From NCBI GenBank assembly GCA_030430535.1, contig JAUIKY010000015.1:1-63913 (forward strand): DNA of 63,913 nt. Reading direction: 5' to 3'. Numbering within the stretch: position 1 is the stretch's first letter; each line of letters begins with the position of its first letter. Under the pieces are notes generated by a model that had not been told where the DNA came from, searched no databases, and saw nothing but the letters and a program-made list of their open reading frames with translations. Shown here in pieces: positions 55,240 through 63,874 of the stretch. Position numbers and translations under genes: made by a program. This stretch comes from Bacteroidia bacterium (GTDB lineage: Bacteria > Bacteroidota > Bacteroidia > Flavobacteriales > Flavobacteriaceae).

Positions 55240-55243
55240 TATT

Positions 55244-56212
55244 ATGAAAGTGCTTTTAAGTTTTCTCACCATTTGTGTTCTCACCACATCTTCAATTTTT
55301 GCACAAAAAAAAGAAGACTATAAACCCTACACCATTGAAAACACCTATCATAAATTAAAAAAATACTACCCGAACATCAAACCGGTAGTACCTTTGGTTT
55401 CAGATAAAATTAAGTCCAAAGAGGATATTACCTATAAAAAAACGGAAACCGGCAAACTAAAATTGGATGTTTATACGCCAAAGACCAACAACCGAAAAGA
55501 AACATTTCCGGCGGTATTGCTCATACACGGTGGTGGCTGGCTAGTGGGCAGCAAAGAAAATGAGCGCGTTATGGCGCAGCATTTGGCTTTAAATGGCTAT
55601 GTGGGCATTCCAGTGGCGTATCGTTTAGGCTTTGAAGCCCAATATCCGGCTGCAGTAAACGATTTAAAGGATGCTGTGGTTTGGGCACGAAAGCACGCCA
55701 AGAAATACAACATAAACCCTGATAAAATTGCGGTTTTGGGCGCTTCGGCAGGAGCCCAATTGGCCGCGCTTATTGGCGTCACGCCAAACTCGAAATTATA
55801 CGAACCTGACCCTAAAATTTCAGATGAAGTGCAAGCTATAGTAAATGTTGATGGCGTCGTATCATTCATCCACCCCGAAGCTGCAGCGGAGTCCAAACCT
55901 GGTAAAAAGTCTATGGCGGGTATTTGGCTGGGCGGCGAAAAAGAAGAAAATTATGAGAAGTGGAAAGAAGCTTCTCCCCTTGAATATGTTGGGAAGAGGA
56001 CGCCCCCTATCCTATTCATTAACAGTTCGCATGACCGTTTTCACGCTGGGCGCGACGACATGATCTCCATTTTGAATGACCATGGCATTTATAATGAAGT
56101 CCATACACTTCCTGAAAGTCCGCACTCCTTTTGGTTGATGCACCCTTGGTTTGAAACCACCTTAAGTTACACCGTAAACTTCTTAAATAAAGTTTTAAAA
56201 GATGACAACTAA
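55244..56212 (+). CDS. Secreted alpha/beta-hydrolase esterase (BD-FAE-like)
   Basis: The 322-residue protein has a signal peptide ending FAQ (residue 21). HGGGW (near 96) forms the oxyanion hole, GASAGA (near 166) holds the nucleophile Ser, SSHDRFH (near 263) the Asp and SPHSFW (near 293) the His. This HGGGW/GxSAG pattern is that of acetyl or feruloyl esterases of the hormone-sensitive-lipase-like group. It is not a close match to the other alpha/beta hydrolase in the window. Its last codons overlap the next CE12 gene by 11 bases, so the esterases are co-translated. Confidence 0.82.
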   Translation: MKVLLSFLTICVLTTSSIFAQKKEDYKPYTIENTYHKLKKYYPNIKPVVPLVSDKIKSKEDITYKKTETGKLKLDVYTPKTNNRKETFPAVLLIHGGGWLVGSKENERVMAQHLALNGYVGIPVAYRLGFEAQYPAAVNDLKDAVVWARKHAKKYNINPDKIAVLGASAGAQLAALIGVTPNSKLYEPDPKISDEVQAIVNVDGVVSFIHPEAAAESKPGKKSMAGIWLGGEKEENYEKWKEASPLEYVGKRTPPILFINSSHDRFHAGRDDMISILNDHGIYNEVHTLPESPHSFWLMHPWFETTLSYTVNFLNKVLKDDN

Positions 56213-56975
56213 ATCAGCTACATTAGCCATTTTTCTCTGCTTTTCAGCATTTACTTTGATGTTTTCCCAACAGAAAAAAACTAAAATTTATTTAGTTGGA
56301 GATTCCACCATGTGTTTGTATGACGATAGCCGATTTCCGCAAGCCGGTTGGGGCATGCCGTTCGTTCATTTTTTTGATGACACCGTTGAAATTGAAAACC
56401 ACGCCAAAGGCGGAAGAAGTTCTCGGTCCTTTATTGAAGAAAACCGCTGGCAACCTATCGCCGAAGCTTTAAACGCTGGGGACTATGTTTTAATTCAATT
56501 TGGGCATAACGATGCGCAAAATTCCAAAGACCATCCCGATAGAAAAACTACGCCTGAGGAGTATAAAACCTATATTGAAAAATACATCGCCGAAACGCGG
56601 GCCAAAAACGCTACGCCAATACTTATTAGTCCCGTAACCCGCTGGAAGTTTGATGACCACGGAAAAGCCGAAGAAGGCCATGCCCCCTACTTAAAAGCGT
56701 TGACGGAAGTGGCAAAAAAGCACCATGTAGCCATGATAGATTTAGACACCAAAAGCCGCGAACTTTTGAATGACATGGGCAAAGCCTGTTCCCGATATAT
56801 GTACATGTATTTTGAGCCTGGCAAGTATTTTAAGTTTCCCGATGGCTATCCCGACAACACACATTTTACTGAGTTTGGTGCCCGAAAAATGGCCGAAATT
56901 GTTTTAAACGAGATTATTGCCCAAGATTTGGAATTGGCAAAACATGTGGTTAAGCCTTTTAAAAGAAAGAAGTAA
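56202..56975 (+). CDS. CE12-type SGNH acetylesterase, secreted
   Basis: The 257-residue protein has a signal peptide (to about residue 22) but no lipobox. GDSTMC (Ser35), AKGGRSSRSFIEENRW, FGHNDAQ and DNTHFTEFG (Asp near 217, His near 220) identify a rhamnogalacturonan acetylesterase-like enzyme. It ends the long plus-strand enzyme run and is convergent with the second sigma gene, whose stop is 3 bases away. With no lipobox it may be periplasmic while its two CE12 paralogues are membrane-anchored. Confidence 0.9.
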   Translation: MTTKSATLAIFLCFSAFTLMFSQQKKTKIYLVGDSTMCLYDDSRFPQAGWGMPFVHFFDDTVEIENHAKGGRSSRSFIEENRWQPIAEALNAGDYVLIQFGHNDAQNSKDHPDRKTTPEEYKTYIEKYIAETRAKNATPILISPVTRWKFDDHGKAEEGHAPYLKALTEVAKKHHVAMIDLDTKSRELLNDMGKACSRYMYMYFEPGKYFKFPDGYPDNTHFTEFGARKMAEIVLNEIIAQDLELAKHVVKPFKRKK

Positions 56976-56977
56976 TA

Positions 56978-57520
56978 TTACCACCTTTCAAACAAAAACA
57001 ACAACACCATTGCGGTGAGGTCTCGGTTTTCAATCGACCTTAAAAAAGCGTACGAGCGTTTCATTTGGGTTTTTACGGTATTAATGGAAATATCGTAAAG
57101 TTCGGCAATTTGTGCATAGCTCAACCCATCAACGACATGCGAAATAAATATTTTTCTTCTATTTTCGGGTATTTGATTGACCAATTCACGGATTTTAGCC
57201 TCTTTGTTGCTGCCTTTTTCAAAAATAACAGGTTCAACAAATTCTTCGGAGGGCACCTTCGCTGTTTCGGATAACTCCATTTTTTTATATTTTTCAACAT
57301 ATTGCAGACTCAAATTTTTTACCGCTCTTGTAGCATAAGCATTAAACGATACGTTAATTTTTGTCTGTTCTTCCTTTCCCCATAAATAAATAAAAAAATC
57401 CTGTACCACATCTTCGGCTACCGCCCTATTCTTGGTAATTTGAAAGGCTACCAAACACAGAAACTGAAAATGCGCTTTGTATAATTTTTCAAATGCTTTT
57501 ATGTCGTTTTGGAAGGTCAT
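56978..57520 (-). CDS. Second ECF RNA polymerase sigma factor, FecI-like
   Basis: The 180-residue protein has region 2 (about 9-72, with NRAVAEDVVQDFFIYLWGK and AYATRAVKNLSLQYVEKYK) and region 4 (about 112-165, IPENRRKIFISHVVDGLSYAQIAELYDISINTVKTQMKRSYAFL). Unlike the first sigma gene it is divergent from its fecR. A -7 box TATATTTG lies at 57574-57581 on its strand, so it is probably made from a housekeeping promoter. It is held by the FecR encoded next door, and should recognise the TGTCACCC promoters at 46124 and 57620. Confidence 0.92.
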   Translation of the reverse strand: MTFQNDIKAFEKLYKAHFQFLCLVAFQITKNRAVAEDVVQDFFIYLWGKEEQTKINVSFNAYATRAVKNLSLQYVEKYKKMELSETAKVPSEEFVEPVIFEKGSNKEAKIRELVNQIPENRRKIFISHVVDGLSYAQIAELYDISINTVKTQMKRSYAFLRSIENRDLTAMVLLFLFERW

Positions 57521-57573
57521 TTTTTCATAAAAATCAATACGCTAAATTGATAAAAAGGCGGGGCTAACGTTGC

Positions 57574-57581
57574 CAAATATA
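57574..57581 (-). promoter_or_regulatory. -7 box of the second sigma gene
   Basis: On the minus strand this reads TATATTTG, an exact TAnnTTTG match, 53 bases before the sigma start. No TTTG is found at 19-base spacing. Confidence 0.4.
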
Positions 57582-57619
57582 TAAATTTTTCATGGCGGTG
57601 ATAAAAAAATCAAAATTTT

Positions 57620-57652
57620 TGTCACCCTAAATTAATATTTACATAACATAAA
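57620..57652 (+). promoter_or_regulatory. Candidate ECF-sigma promoter before the second fecR
   Basis: TGTCACCCTAAA (57620-57631), 13 bases, AACATAAA (57645-57652). The pair matches the GH105 upstream region block for block. It lies 16 bases before the fecR start, between sigma and fecR, as expected for an autoregulated system. Confidence 0.6.
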
Positions 57653-57668
57653 GGTAACACATGTTATT

Positions 57669-58817
57669 ATGAATTCAAGTAAAAAAATAATCGAGGTGCT
57701 TAGGGATATATCCCAAACACATGTTTTAAACCCCAAAAGCTTAAAACACTTAACGGCCGAAGAACAGGAATTGATCCAAAATTTATATAAAGACAATCTG
57801 ATTGATGAAGCCTTAAGCTTTTCTGAAGCTATTGATGTGAACCAAAATTGGAAGGAATTAAAAACCGCTTTGGTGACCAAAGAAACGCCAGTGGTGCCGC
57901 TATGGAGAAGGGCTATGAAATACGCTGCCATATTAGTTGTAGCTTTGGGTTGTTTGTATTTGTTTAAAAATCAGTTTTCAACAGAACAACATCAGCCCAA
58001 TGTATCATCGGATGCTATTGAATTGGTACTGGAAAACGGCGATATTAAAATCATCAATGTTGCTGAAACCGCTGAAATAGCCAACGAAAAAGGTGAATTG
58101 ATTGGTTCTCAGGAAGGTGATATTCTAAATTATAATGCCAGTGCTTCTTCAGAAAAATTGGTTTACAACCAGTTAAAAGTACCCTACGGAAAAACCTTCA
58201 ACATTGTACTTTCAGACGGCACAAAAGTGTACCTCAACTCAGGCACCAGCCTTAAATATCCCATAAATTTCATTACAGGCAACAACCGCGAAGTGTTTTT
58301 GGAAGGCGAAGCCTATTTTGAAGTCGCCAAAGATAAAGCCCACCCTTTTATTGTTAATGCCAACAACATGAATATTGAGGTTTTGGGCACCCAGTTTAAT
58401 GTATCGTCTTACCCCGACGATAGCGAAATACACACCGTATTGGTGGAAGGTTCTGTTAGCCTTTCCAGCGATGTAGCCCCCAATAATACATCATTGTTAA
58501 AACCTGGTTTTAAAGGCACCATAAACAGAACCTCCCCAAAAACCATTGTTTTGGAAGAAGTAGACACCAAAATGTACACCGAATGGATGAACGGCGATGT
58601 TATTTTCAGAAATTCAACATTTAAGGATATGGTGAAAAAATTGGCCCGTAACTACAATGTAACTATTGAAAACAATTACGAAGCTTTAAACCAAAAACGA
58701 TTCAACGCCAGTTTCAACAGAAAAATTGAAAGCATTGACGATATTATGACTGCCATAAGCGAAATATATCCGTTCACCTATTCAAAAACAGAAAACCGAA
58801 TTATCATTAACCCTTAA
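57669..58817 (+). CDS. fecR: Second FecR-family anti-sigma factor
   Basis: The 382-residue protein has a cytoplasmic sigma-binding part (1-80), a transmembrane helix at about 83-99 (MKYAAILVVALGCLYLF), a periplasmic FecR domain (about 160-270, YNQLKVPYGKTFNIVLSDGTKVYLNSGTS) and a DUF4974-like C-terminus (about 305-382). It controls the divergent sigma factor in response to its SusC partner. The susC start is 143 bases downstream, with a hairpin between. Confidence 0.92.
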   Translation: MNSSKKIIEVLRDISQTHVLNPKSLKHLTAEEQELIQNLYKDNLIDEALSFSEAIDVNQNWKELKTALVTKETPVVPLWRRAMKYAAILVVALGCLYLFKNQFSTEQHQPNVSSDAIELVLENGDIKIINVAETAEIANEKGELIGSQEGDILNYNASASSEKLVYNQLKVPYGKTFNIVLSDGTKVYLNSGTSLKYPINFITGNNREVFLEGEAYFEVAKDKAHPFIVNANNMNIEVLGTQFNVSSYPDDSEIHTVLVEGSVSLSSDVAPNNTSLLKPGFKGTINRTSPKTIVLEEVDTKMYTEWMNGDVIFRNSTFKDMVKKLARNYNVTIENNYEALNQKRFNASFNRKIESIDDIMTAISEIYPFTYSKTENRIIINP

Positions 58818-58858
58818 AACATTTATGCCAATGAAATAAAGTGACTAATTAGCATAAT

Positions 58859-58914
58859 CACTTATAAAAAAGAAAATCGGAAAATAGTACCAGTATTTCC
58901 CGATTTATTAAGTG
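58859..58914 (+). other. Hairpin between the second fecR and susC
   Basis: An outer stem CACTTA/TAAGTG (58859-58864 with 58909-58914) surrounds an inner 12-bp stem with one mismatch (58874-58886 with 58894-58906). It occupies the same place as the hairpin in the first sigma/FecR locus, suggesting a role in setting the fecR to susC ratio. Confidence 0.5.
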
Positions 58915-58960
58915 TATTAAACGATCCAACAAACGTTAACCATTTAAACTAAACAAAATT

Positions 58961-61900
58961 ATGAAAAAACTAATTAAGGTAAGGTGGATAATTGCATCCT
59001 TTCCGAAAATGGACTTAAAAATGAAACTCACCACCATTTTACTAATAGTTTCGTTATTGAAAGTACAGGCCAACACCTATTCTCAAAATACTAAACTAAC
59101 GCTAAACGAAAAAGACGCCACCGTAGGTCAGGTTTTCAACCAAATTGAATCGATGTCCGAATTCCGGTTTCTTTACGAAAGTCAGCAAATAGACCTAAAC
59201 CGAAAAGTTACGGTACAGGTAGAAAACAAAAAAATAACCGATGTTTTGTCGTTGTTGTTTAAGGGCACTAATGTGGTTTATAAAACCAACGATCGTCAAA
59301 TTATCTTGACTATAAAAGAAAATAATGACGAAAAACCCATAGACGTTAACACCCAAGGCGCCATACAAACCATCAGGGTAGATGGTAACGTAACCGACGA
59401 AAAAGGCATGCCACTGCCTGGAGTAAATATTCTGGAAAAAAACACTTCCAACGGTACGCAAACAGACTTTGACGGCAACTATGCCATTGCGGTTAGTTAC
59501 GGCAATAGCACTTTGGTGTTCTCCTACGTTGGCTATTTAACCCAGGAAATTCTTGTGGGCGACCAAACCTCCATCAATGTTTCCTTAAAAGAAGATGTTG
59601 CTAAATTGGATGAAGTGGTAGTTGTAGGTTATGGTGTTCAAAAGAAAACAGATTTAACAGGATCGATAGTATCGATAAATTCCGAAAAGCTTACAAATAC
59701 ACCAGTAACCAATACTTTAGAAACGCTACAGGGCCGTGTTGCAGGTTTAGATATAACTAGAGCAAGCGGTCAAGCTGGTGCTGGCTTAAATTTTACTATT
59801 CGAGGAAACAGGTCACTGGTTGCCAACAACGCTCCCCTAATTCTTGTTGACGGCATACAGTATGGCTCATACATAGACATTAACCCCAATGACATTGAAT
59901 CGGTTGAAGTTTTAAAAGACGCCTCTTCTACAGCTATTTACGGATCCAGAGGGGCAAATGGTGTAATATTAATTACCACAAAAACAGGAAAAAAAGGCAA
60001 AACAACAGTTGAATTTAACAGCTACACAGGTTTAAATTCCTTGACTGATTACCGTAAATTTTCGAATACCGAACAATACGTAGCAAAAGCGAGGGAAGCT
60101 TATCGCGCTGCCGGGCAATGGTCTAGCCCTGCTGACGACGCTACCGTTTTTGGAAACAATTATGATAACATTACCAGAGGTGTCAATACAGACTGGCCAT
60201 CCTTAATGCTTAAAGATGGTTCTATTCAAAACTACCATTTAGCATTTTCCGGAGGAAGCGAAAAAACCTCTTTTAGAATTTCTTCAGAATTTTTTAAAGA
60301 AAAAGGGCTATTGGTAAATGACCAATTGACCAGATTTGTTCAAAGGATTAATTTAGACCACCAAGTATTTGACAATTTAAAAGTAGGTGTAGGCTTCAGC
60401 TATAATGACTCCAACAACGATACCAGAAACACCAGTTTTTGGAATTTAATAAAGCTGTTACCTACTGGCGAACCGTATAATGAAGATGGATCTATAAAAG
60501 AATTTCCTTTTCCTGGATCTGTTAATTTAAACCCACTTTTTGACGAGAAAAAAGAAAACTATTACAATAACACCCGAAGCAACCGAGTGTTTTTAACCGG
60601 TTATGCAAAATGGAATATTGTTAATAATTTATCTCTGAAATCAAATTTCGGATTAACAGTAAACAACAGTCAACAAGGAGTTTTTGAAGGAACAAAATCT
60701 ACTTGGGCCATGAACAACAATGGGTTTTCAAAATCATCCTTAACAGATAACAACAGTAGAAACTGGACTTGGGAAAACGTTTTAAATTACAATAACGATT
60801 TTGGGAAACACTCCCTAAACGCCATCCTCGGAAACAGTATCTTAACCTACAGAAGCACAATGCTCTCTGGTGAAGGTAGAAATCAAGCCTTCGAATCTTC
60901 TCTCTTTTACAACTTAAACACGAATACTGATAACATAAGAACGTTTAGTGATTTAAGTGAAAACAATTTGGCTTCATTCTTTGGAAGACTCAATTATAAG
61001 TTTAATGATAAATATTTACTAACCCTATCATTTAGGGCAGATGGAGCTTCGGTACTTGCAGAAGGCAACAAGTGGGCATACTTCCCTTCGGCAGCTGTTG
61101 CATGGAGACTGAGCGAAGAAAATTTCTTGGCCGATTCTAATTTTATATCCAATTTAAAAGCTAGATTGAGTTACGGGGTTTCGGGCAATAGTGCCATCGC
61201 TCCTTACCAAACGCAAGGCGGCGTTAGTAAATTGAATTTTGCATTTAACGAATCACCTGCTTTTGGTTACATTCCTACAACCATTGCCAATACAGAATTG
61301 GGGTGGGAAACAACCGCAACAACCAATTTTGGTTTAGATTTTGGTTTCTTAAAAAATCGCATAACAGGTTCTATCGATTTGTACAAAACACAAACCGACG
61401 ACCTTTTAATGCAAAGTATTTTGCCTTCGCTAACAGGATACTACTCCATTATTGCCAATATTGGAAAAACCGAAACCAAAGGTATTGATATCATTTTGTC
61501 AACTACCAATATTCAAACCGATAACTTTACTTGGTCAACCGATTTTAATTTCACTACTAATAAGGAAAAAATAGTTGAGTTAAGTGTTGGTGGCGACGAT
61601 GTTTCCAACGCCTGGTTTGTTGGGCAGCCCATCAACGTATTTTACGATTATGAAAAAGTAGGAATTTGGCAAACTGCCGATGCAGATTTGGCTGATAGTT
61701 TTGGTAAAGTACCCGGCCAAATTCGAGTAAGGGATCAAAATAATGACGGAAGCATTTCGGCTGCCGACGACAGAATTGTTATTGGCCAAAAGACACCTAA
61801 ATGGACTGCTGGCATGACCAACAATTTCTCATACAAAAACTTAAACTTATCAGTACTTCTTTATGCTAGAGTTGGGCAGACTATAGATTCGGAATTTAGA

Positions 61901-62245
61901 AAAATGTACTATGACCCAACGGTATTCAACACTCCTGTTGTTGATTATTGGACACCTGAAAACCCAACCAACAACTACCCAAGACCTGTTTTGGGTGATG
62001 ACCAATACCTTTCAACTATGGGATACATTGATGGCTCTTTTGTTAAAATTAAAGAGATTACTTTAAACTATCAGTTGCCAAAAACCGATTCTGGTGTTTT
62101 AAAAGATTGGGATGTATCCATTTATGGAACGGCAAAGAACTTCTTTACTTTTTCAAAAATTAATGATTACGACCCAGAAAGAGGGGGCTCTGCAACCTTC
62201 CCCTTAACCAAACAGATTGTTTTAGGTTTGAATATCAGAATATAA
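58961..62245 (+). CDS. susC: SusC-like TonB-dependent transporter with STN domain (second ECF locus)
   Basis: The 1094-residue protein has an N-terminal segment with an inner Met (residue 21) that opens the signal peptide proper (MKLTTILLIVSLLKVQA), an STN domain at about 46-118, a carboxypeptidase-regulatory-like domain at 137-210, a TonB box DEVVVVGYG at 217-225, plug and barrel ending LTKQIVLGLNIRI. The STN domain pairs with the FecR upstream. Its substrate is unknown; its sigma factor seems also to drive GH105, so lyase products are possible cargo. Its SusD partner is truncated. Confidence 0.93.
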   Translation: MKKLIKVRWIIASFPKMDLKMKLTTILLIVSLLKVQANTYSQNTKLTLNEKDATVGQVFNQIESMSEFRFLYESQQIDLNRKVTVQVENKKITDVLSLLFKGTNVVYKTNDRQIILTIKENNDEKPIDVNTQGAIQTIRVDGNVTDEKGMPLPGVNILEKNTSNGTQTDFDGNYAIAVSYGNSTLVFSYVGYLTQEILVGDQTSINVSLKEDVAKLDEVVVVGYGVQKKTDLTGSIVSINSEKLTNTPVTNTLETLQGRVAGLDITRASGQAGAGLNFTIRGNRSLVANNAPLILVDGIQYGSYIDINPNDIESVEVLKDASSTAIYGSRGANGVILITTKTGKKGKTTVEFNSYTGLNSLTDYRKFSNTEQYVAKAREAYRAAGQWSSPADDATVFGNNYDNITRGVNTDWPSLMLKDGSIQNYHLAFSGGSEKTSFRISSEFFKEKGLLVNDQLTRFVQRINLDHQVFDNLKVGVGFSYNDSNNDTRNTSFWNLIKLLPTGEPYNEDGSIKEFPFPGSVNLNPLFDEKKENYYNNTRSNRVFLTGYAKWNIVNNLSLKSNFGLTVNNSQQGVFEGTKSTWAMNNNGFSKSSLTDNNSRNWTWENVLNYNNDFGKHSLNAILGNSILTYRSTMLSGEGRNQAFESSLFYNLNTNTDNIRTFSDLSENNLASFFGRLNYKFNDKYLLTLSFRADGASVLAEGNKWAYFPSAAVAWRLSEENFLADSNFISNLKARLSYGVSGNSAIAPYQTQGGVSKLNFAFNESPAFGYIPTTIANTELGWETTATTNFGLDFGFLKNRITGSIDLYKTQTDDLLMQSILPSLTGYYSIIANIGKTETKGIDIILSTTNIQTDNFTWSTDFNFTTNKEKIVELSVGGDDVSNAWFVGQPINVFYDYEKVGIWQTADADLADSFGKVPGQIRVRDQNNDGSISAADDRIVIGQKTPKWTAGMTNNFSYKNLNLSVLLYARVGQTIDSEFRKMYYDPTVFNTPVVDYWTPENPTNNYPRPVLGDDQYLSTMGYIDGSFVKIKEITLNYQLPKTDSGVLKDWDVSIYGTAKNFFTFSKINDYDPERGGSATFPLTKQIVLGLNIRI

Positions 62246-62267
62246 TTCATAAATAATAATATAGACG

Positions 62268-63791
62268 ATGAAAAAGTTTAACATATATATATTGACAATT
62301 TTAGCACTACTTAACATATCATGTAGTGACTTTCTTGAAGAAGAAGCCATATCAACAACTACGGCCGACGCTTTATACAGCTCAGAAGACGGTATTGAAA
62401 GCCTTATAAATGCTTGTTATACCTCTACTCGAAAATGGTATGGTAAATATACCGGCTTCCTTTTAACAGAGGCTGGCACCGACGAATTTGTAATGGGCGG
62501 CTGGGCAGGCGGCTACATAGGTTTTTACTCCTACAACACCAACTTGCAGGGATCGGAAGGACCATTCAACCATATTTGGAGTGCTCTATACAAAGGCATA
62601 AACGCATGTAATGCTGCCATTTCCAGAATTCCTTCATCTCCGCTTACAGAAAGTACTAAAACGATCCGTTTGGGAGAGGTTCATTTTTTAAGGGCTTTTT
62701 ATTACCACCTTTTGGTAGAAACTTTTGGGCCTATTCCAATTAAATTAGATGAAACACAATCTCCGGTTTTAGAAGCCACAAGAGCGCCAGTCAACGATGT
62801 TTACCAACAAATATTTGACGACTTAGATGTAGCATTAACAAACCTAGACAACCAAATAACACCCGCAGGAGGACGAGTTATCAAACCTGCCGTGGAAGCC
62901 TTTTTAGCACGTATTTATCTTACTCGGGGCATGGATCAAGAAGCTTTAAACATGGCCAACAACGTTATAAACAATTACAACTTTGAGCTAAATGAAGATT
63001 TTGCTTCTATGTGGAAAATGGAAAACTCAGATGCAAACCTCAACAAAGAAGCCATCTGGTTTGTAAATTATACCGCCGATAATAATTTTAACGATGTTCC
63101 GCTAAGAGATGCCCTGGGCTATATGTGGCTTTGGGAAGGAGGCCACCACGGCCATCTTTGGTTCACGCCTTTTTACTATAATTCAAGACCTGGTTTGAAC
63201 ATTTCTTTGGAATATGACAGACCTTTAAACCAAATGGCGCCGTCAAAATATACACTAGGGCTATATGACGAGAATATAGATTCTAGGTATAAAGGTACTT
63301 TTAGAGATACTTGGTTGGCCAATGATGAAGAAAATCTTCCTGTTGGTGTTACACTTGGCGATACCATTTTACATGTTTCCAATAAAGTTTTAACCCCAGA
63401 GTACAAAAACTCCAAACCCTATGAGATTTTAGATATTAACGATGTATATAACGAAAATGGAGCTTTGGGTGGTGATAGAACCATGTATGCACACATGAAC
63501 AAATTTACAGACAACCTAAGATCTGACGTAAATGTTATTGAAAGTAGAAGAGACGCCATAGTTTTTAGACTAGCAGAAATGTACTTAATCGCAGCAGAAG
63601 CAAGCATGAACCTTAACCAAAACGACAATGCAGCAACTTACATCAATGAAGTTAGAAGAAGGGCTGCTGTTCCTGGAAGCGAACTAGATATGGAAGTTTC
63701 CGCAAACGATATCACTTTAGATTTTATACTTGATGAAAGAACTAGAGAGTTTGTTGGCGAACAATTAAGGTGGTTTGATTTAAAAAGGTAG
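62268..63791 (+). pseudogene. susD: SusD/RagB-family lipoprotein truncated at its 3' end by an insertion sequence
   Basis: The frame gives 507 residues with a lipobox NISCSDFL (Cys19) and normal SusD blocks (GEVHFLRAFYYHLLVETFGPIPI, RLAEMYLIAAEASMNL, INEVRRRAAVPG, ILDERTREFVGEQLRWFDLKR). It then stops. Intact members continue for some 50-70 residues after RWFDLKR with the remaining C-terminal helices and the PIP or LxPIP motif. The bases that follow look like the end of an IS256-type element, so the gene is very likely disrupted and the SusD inactive or misfolded, although the ligand-binding core is mostly present. Confidence 0.8.
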
Positions 63792-63815
63792 TATCTCACT
63801 AAGTGTGTAAAGTTT

Positions 63816-63849
63816 AAATATCGAGGGTCAATGCTCTCGATATTTTTTT
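63816..63849 (+). terminator. Terminator inside the IS left end
   Basis: AAATATCGAG (63816-63825) pairs with CTCGATATTT (63836-63845) and is followed by a T run. It would stop susC-susD transcripts entering the element. Confidence 0.8.
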
Positions 63850-63874
63850 GTTTAATTTTAAATTTTATACACTT

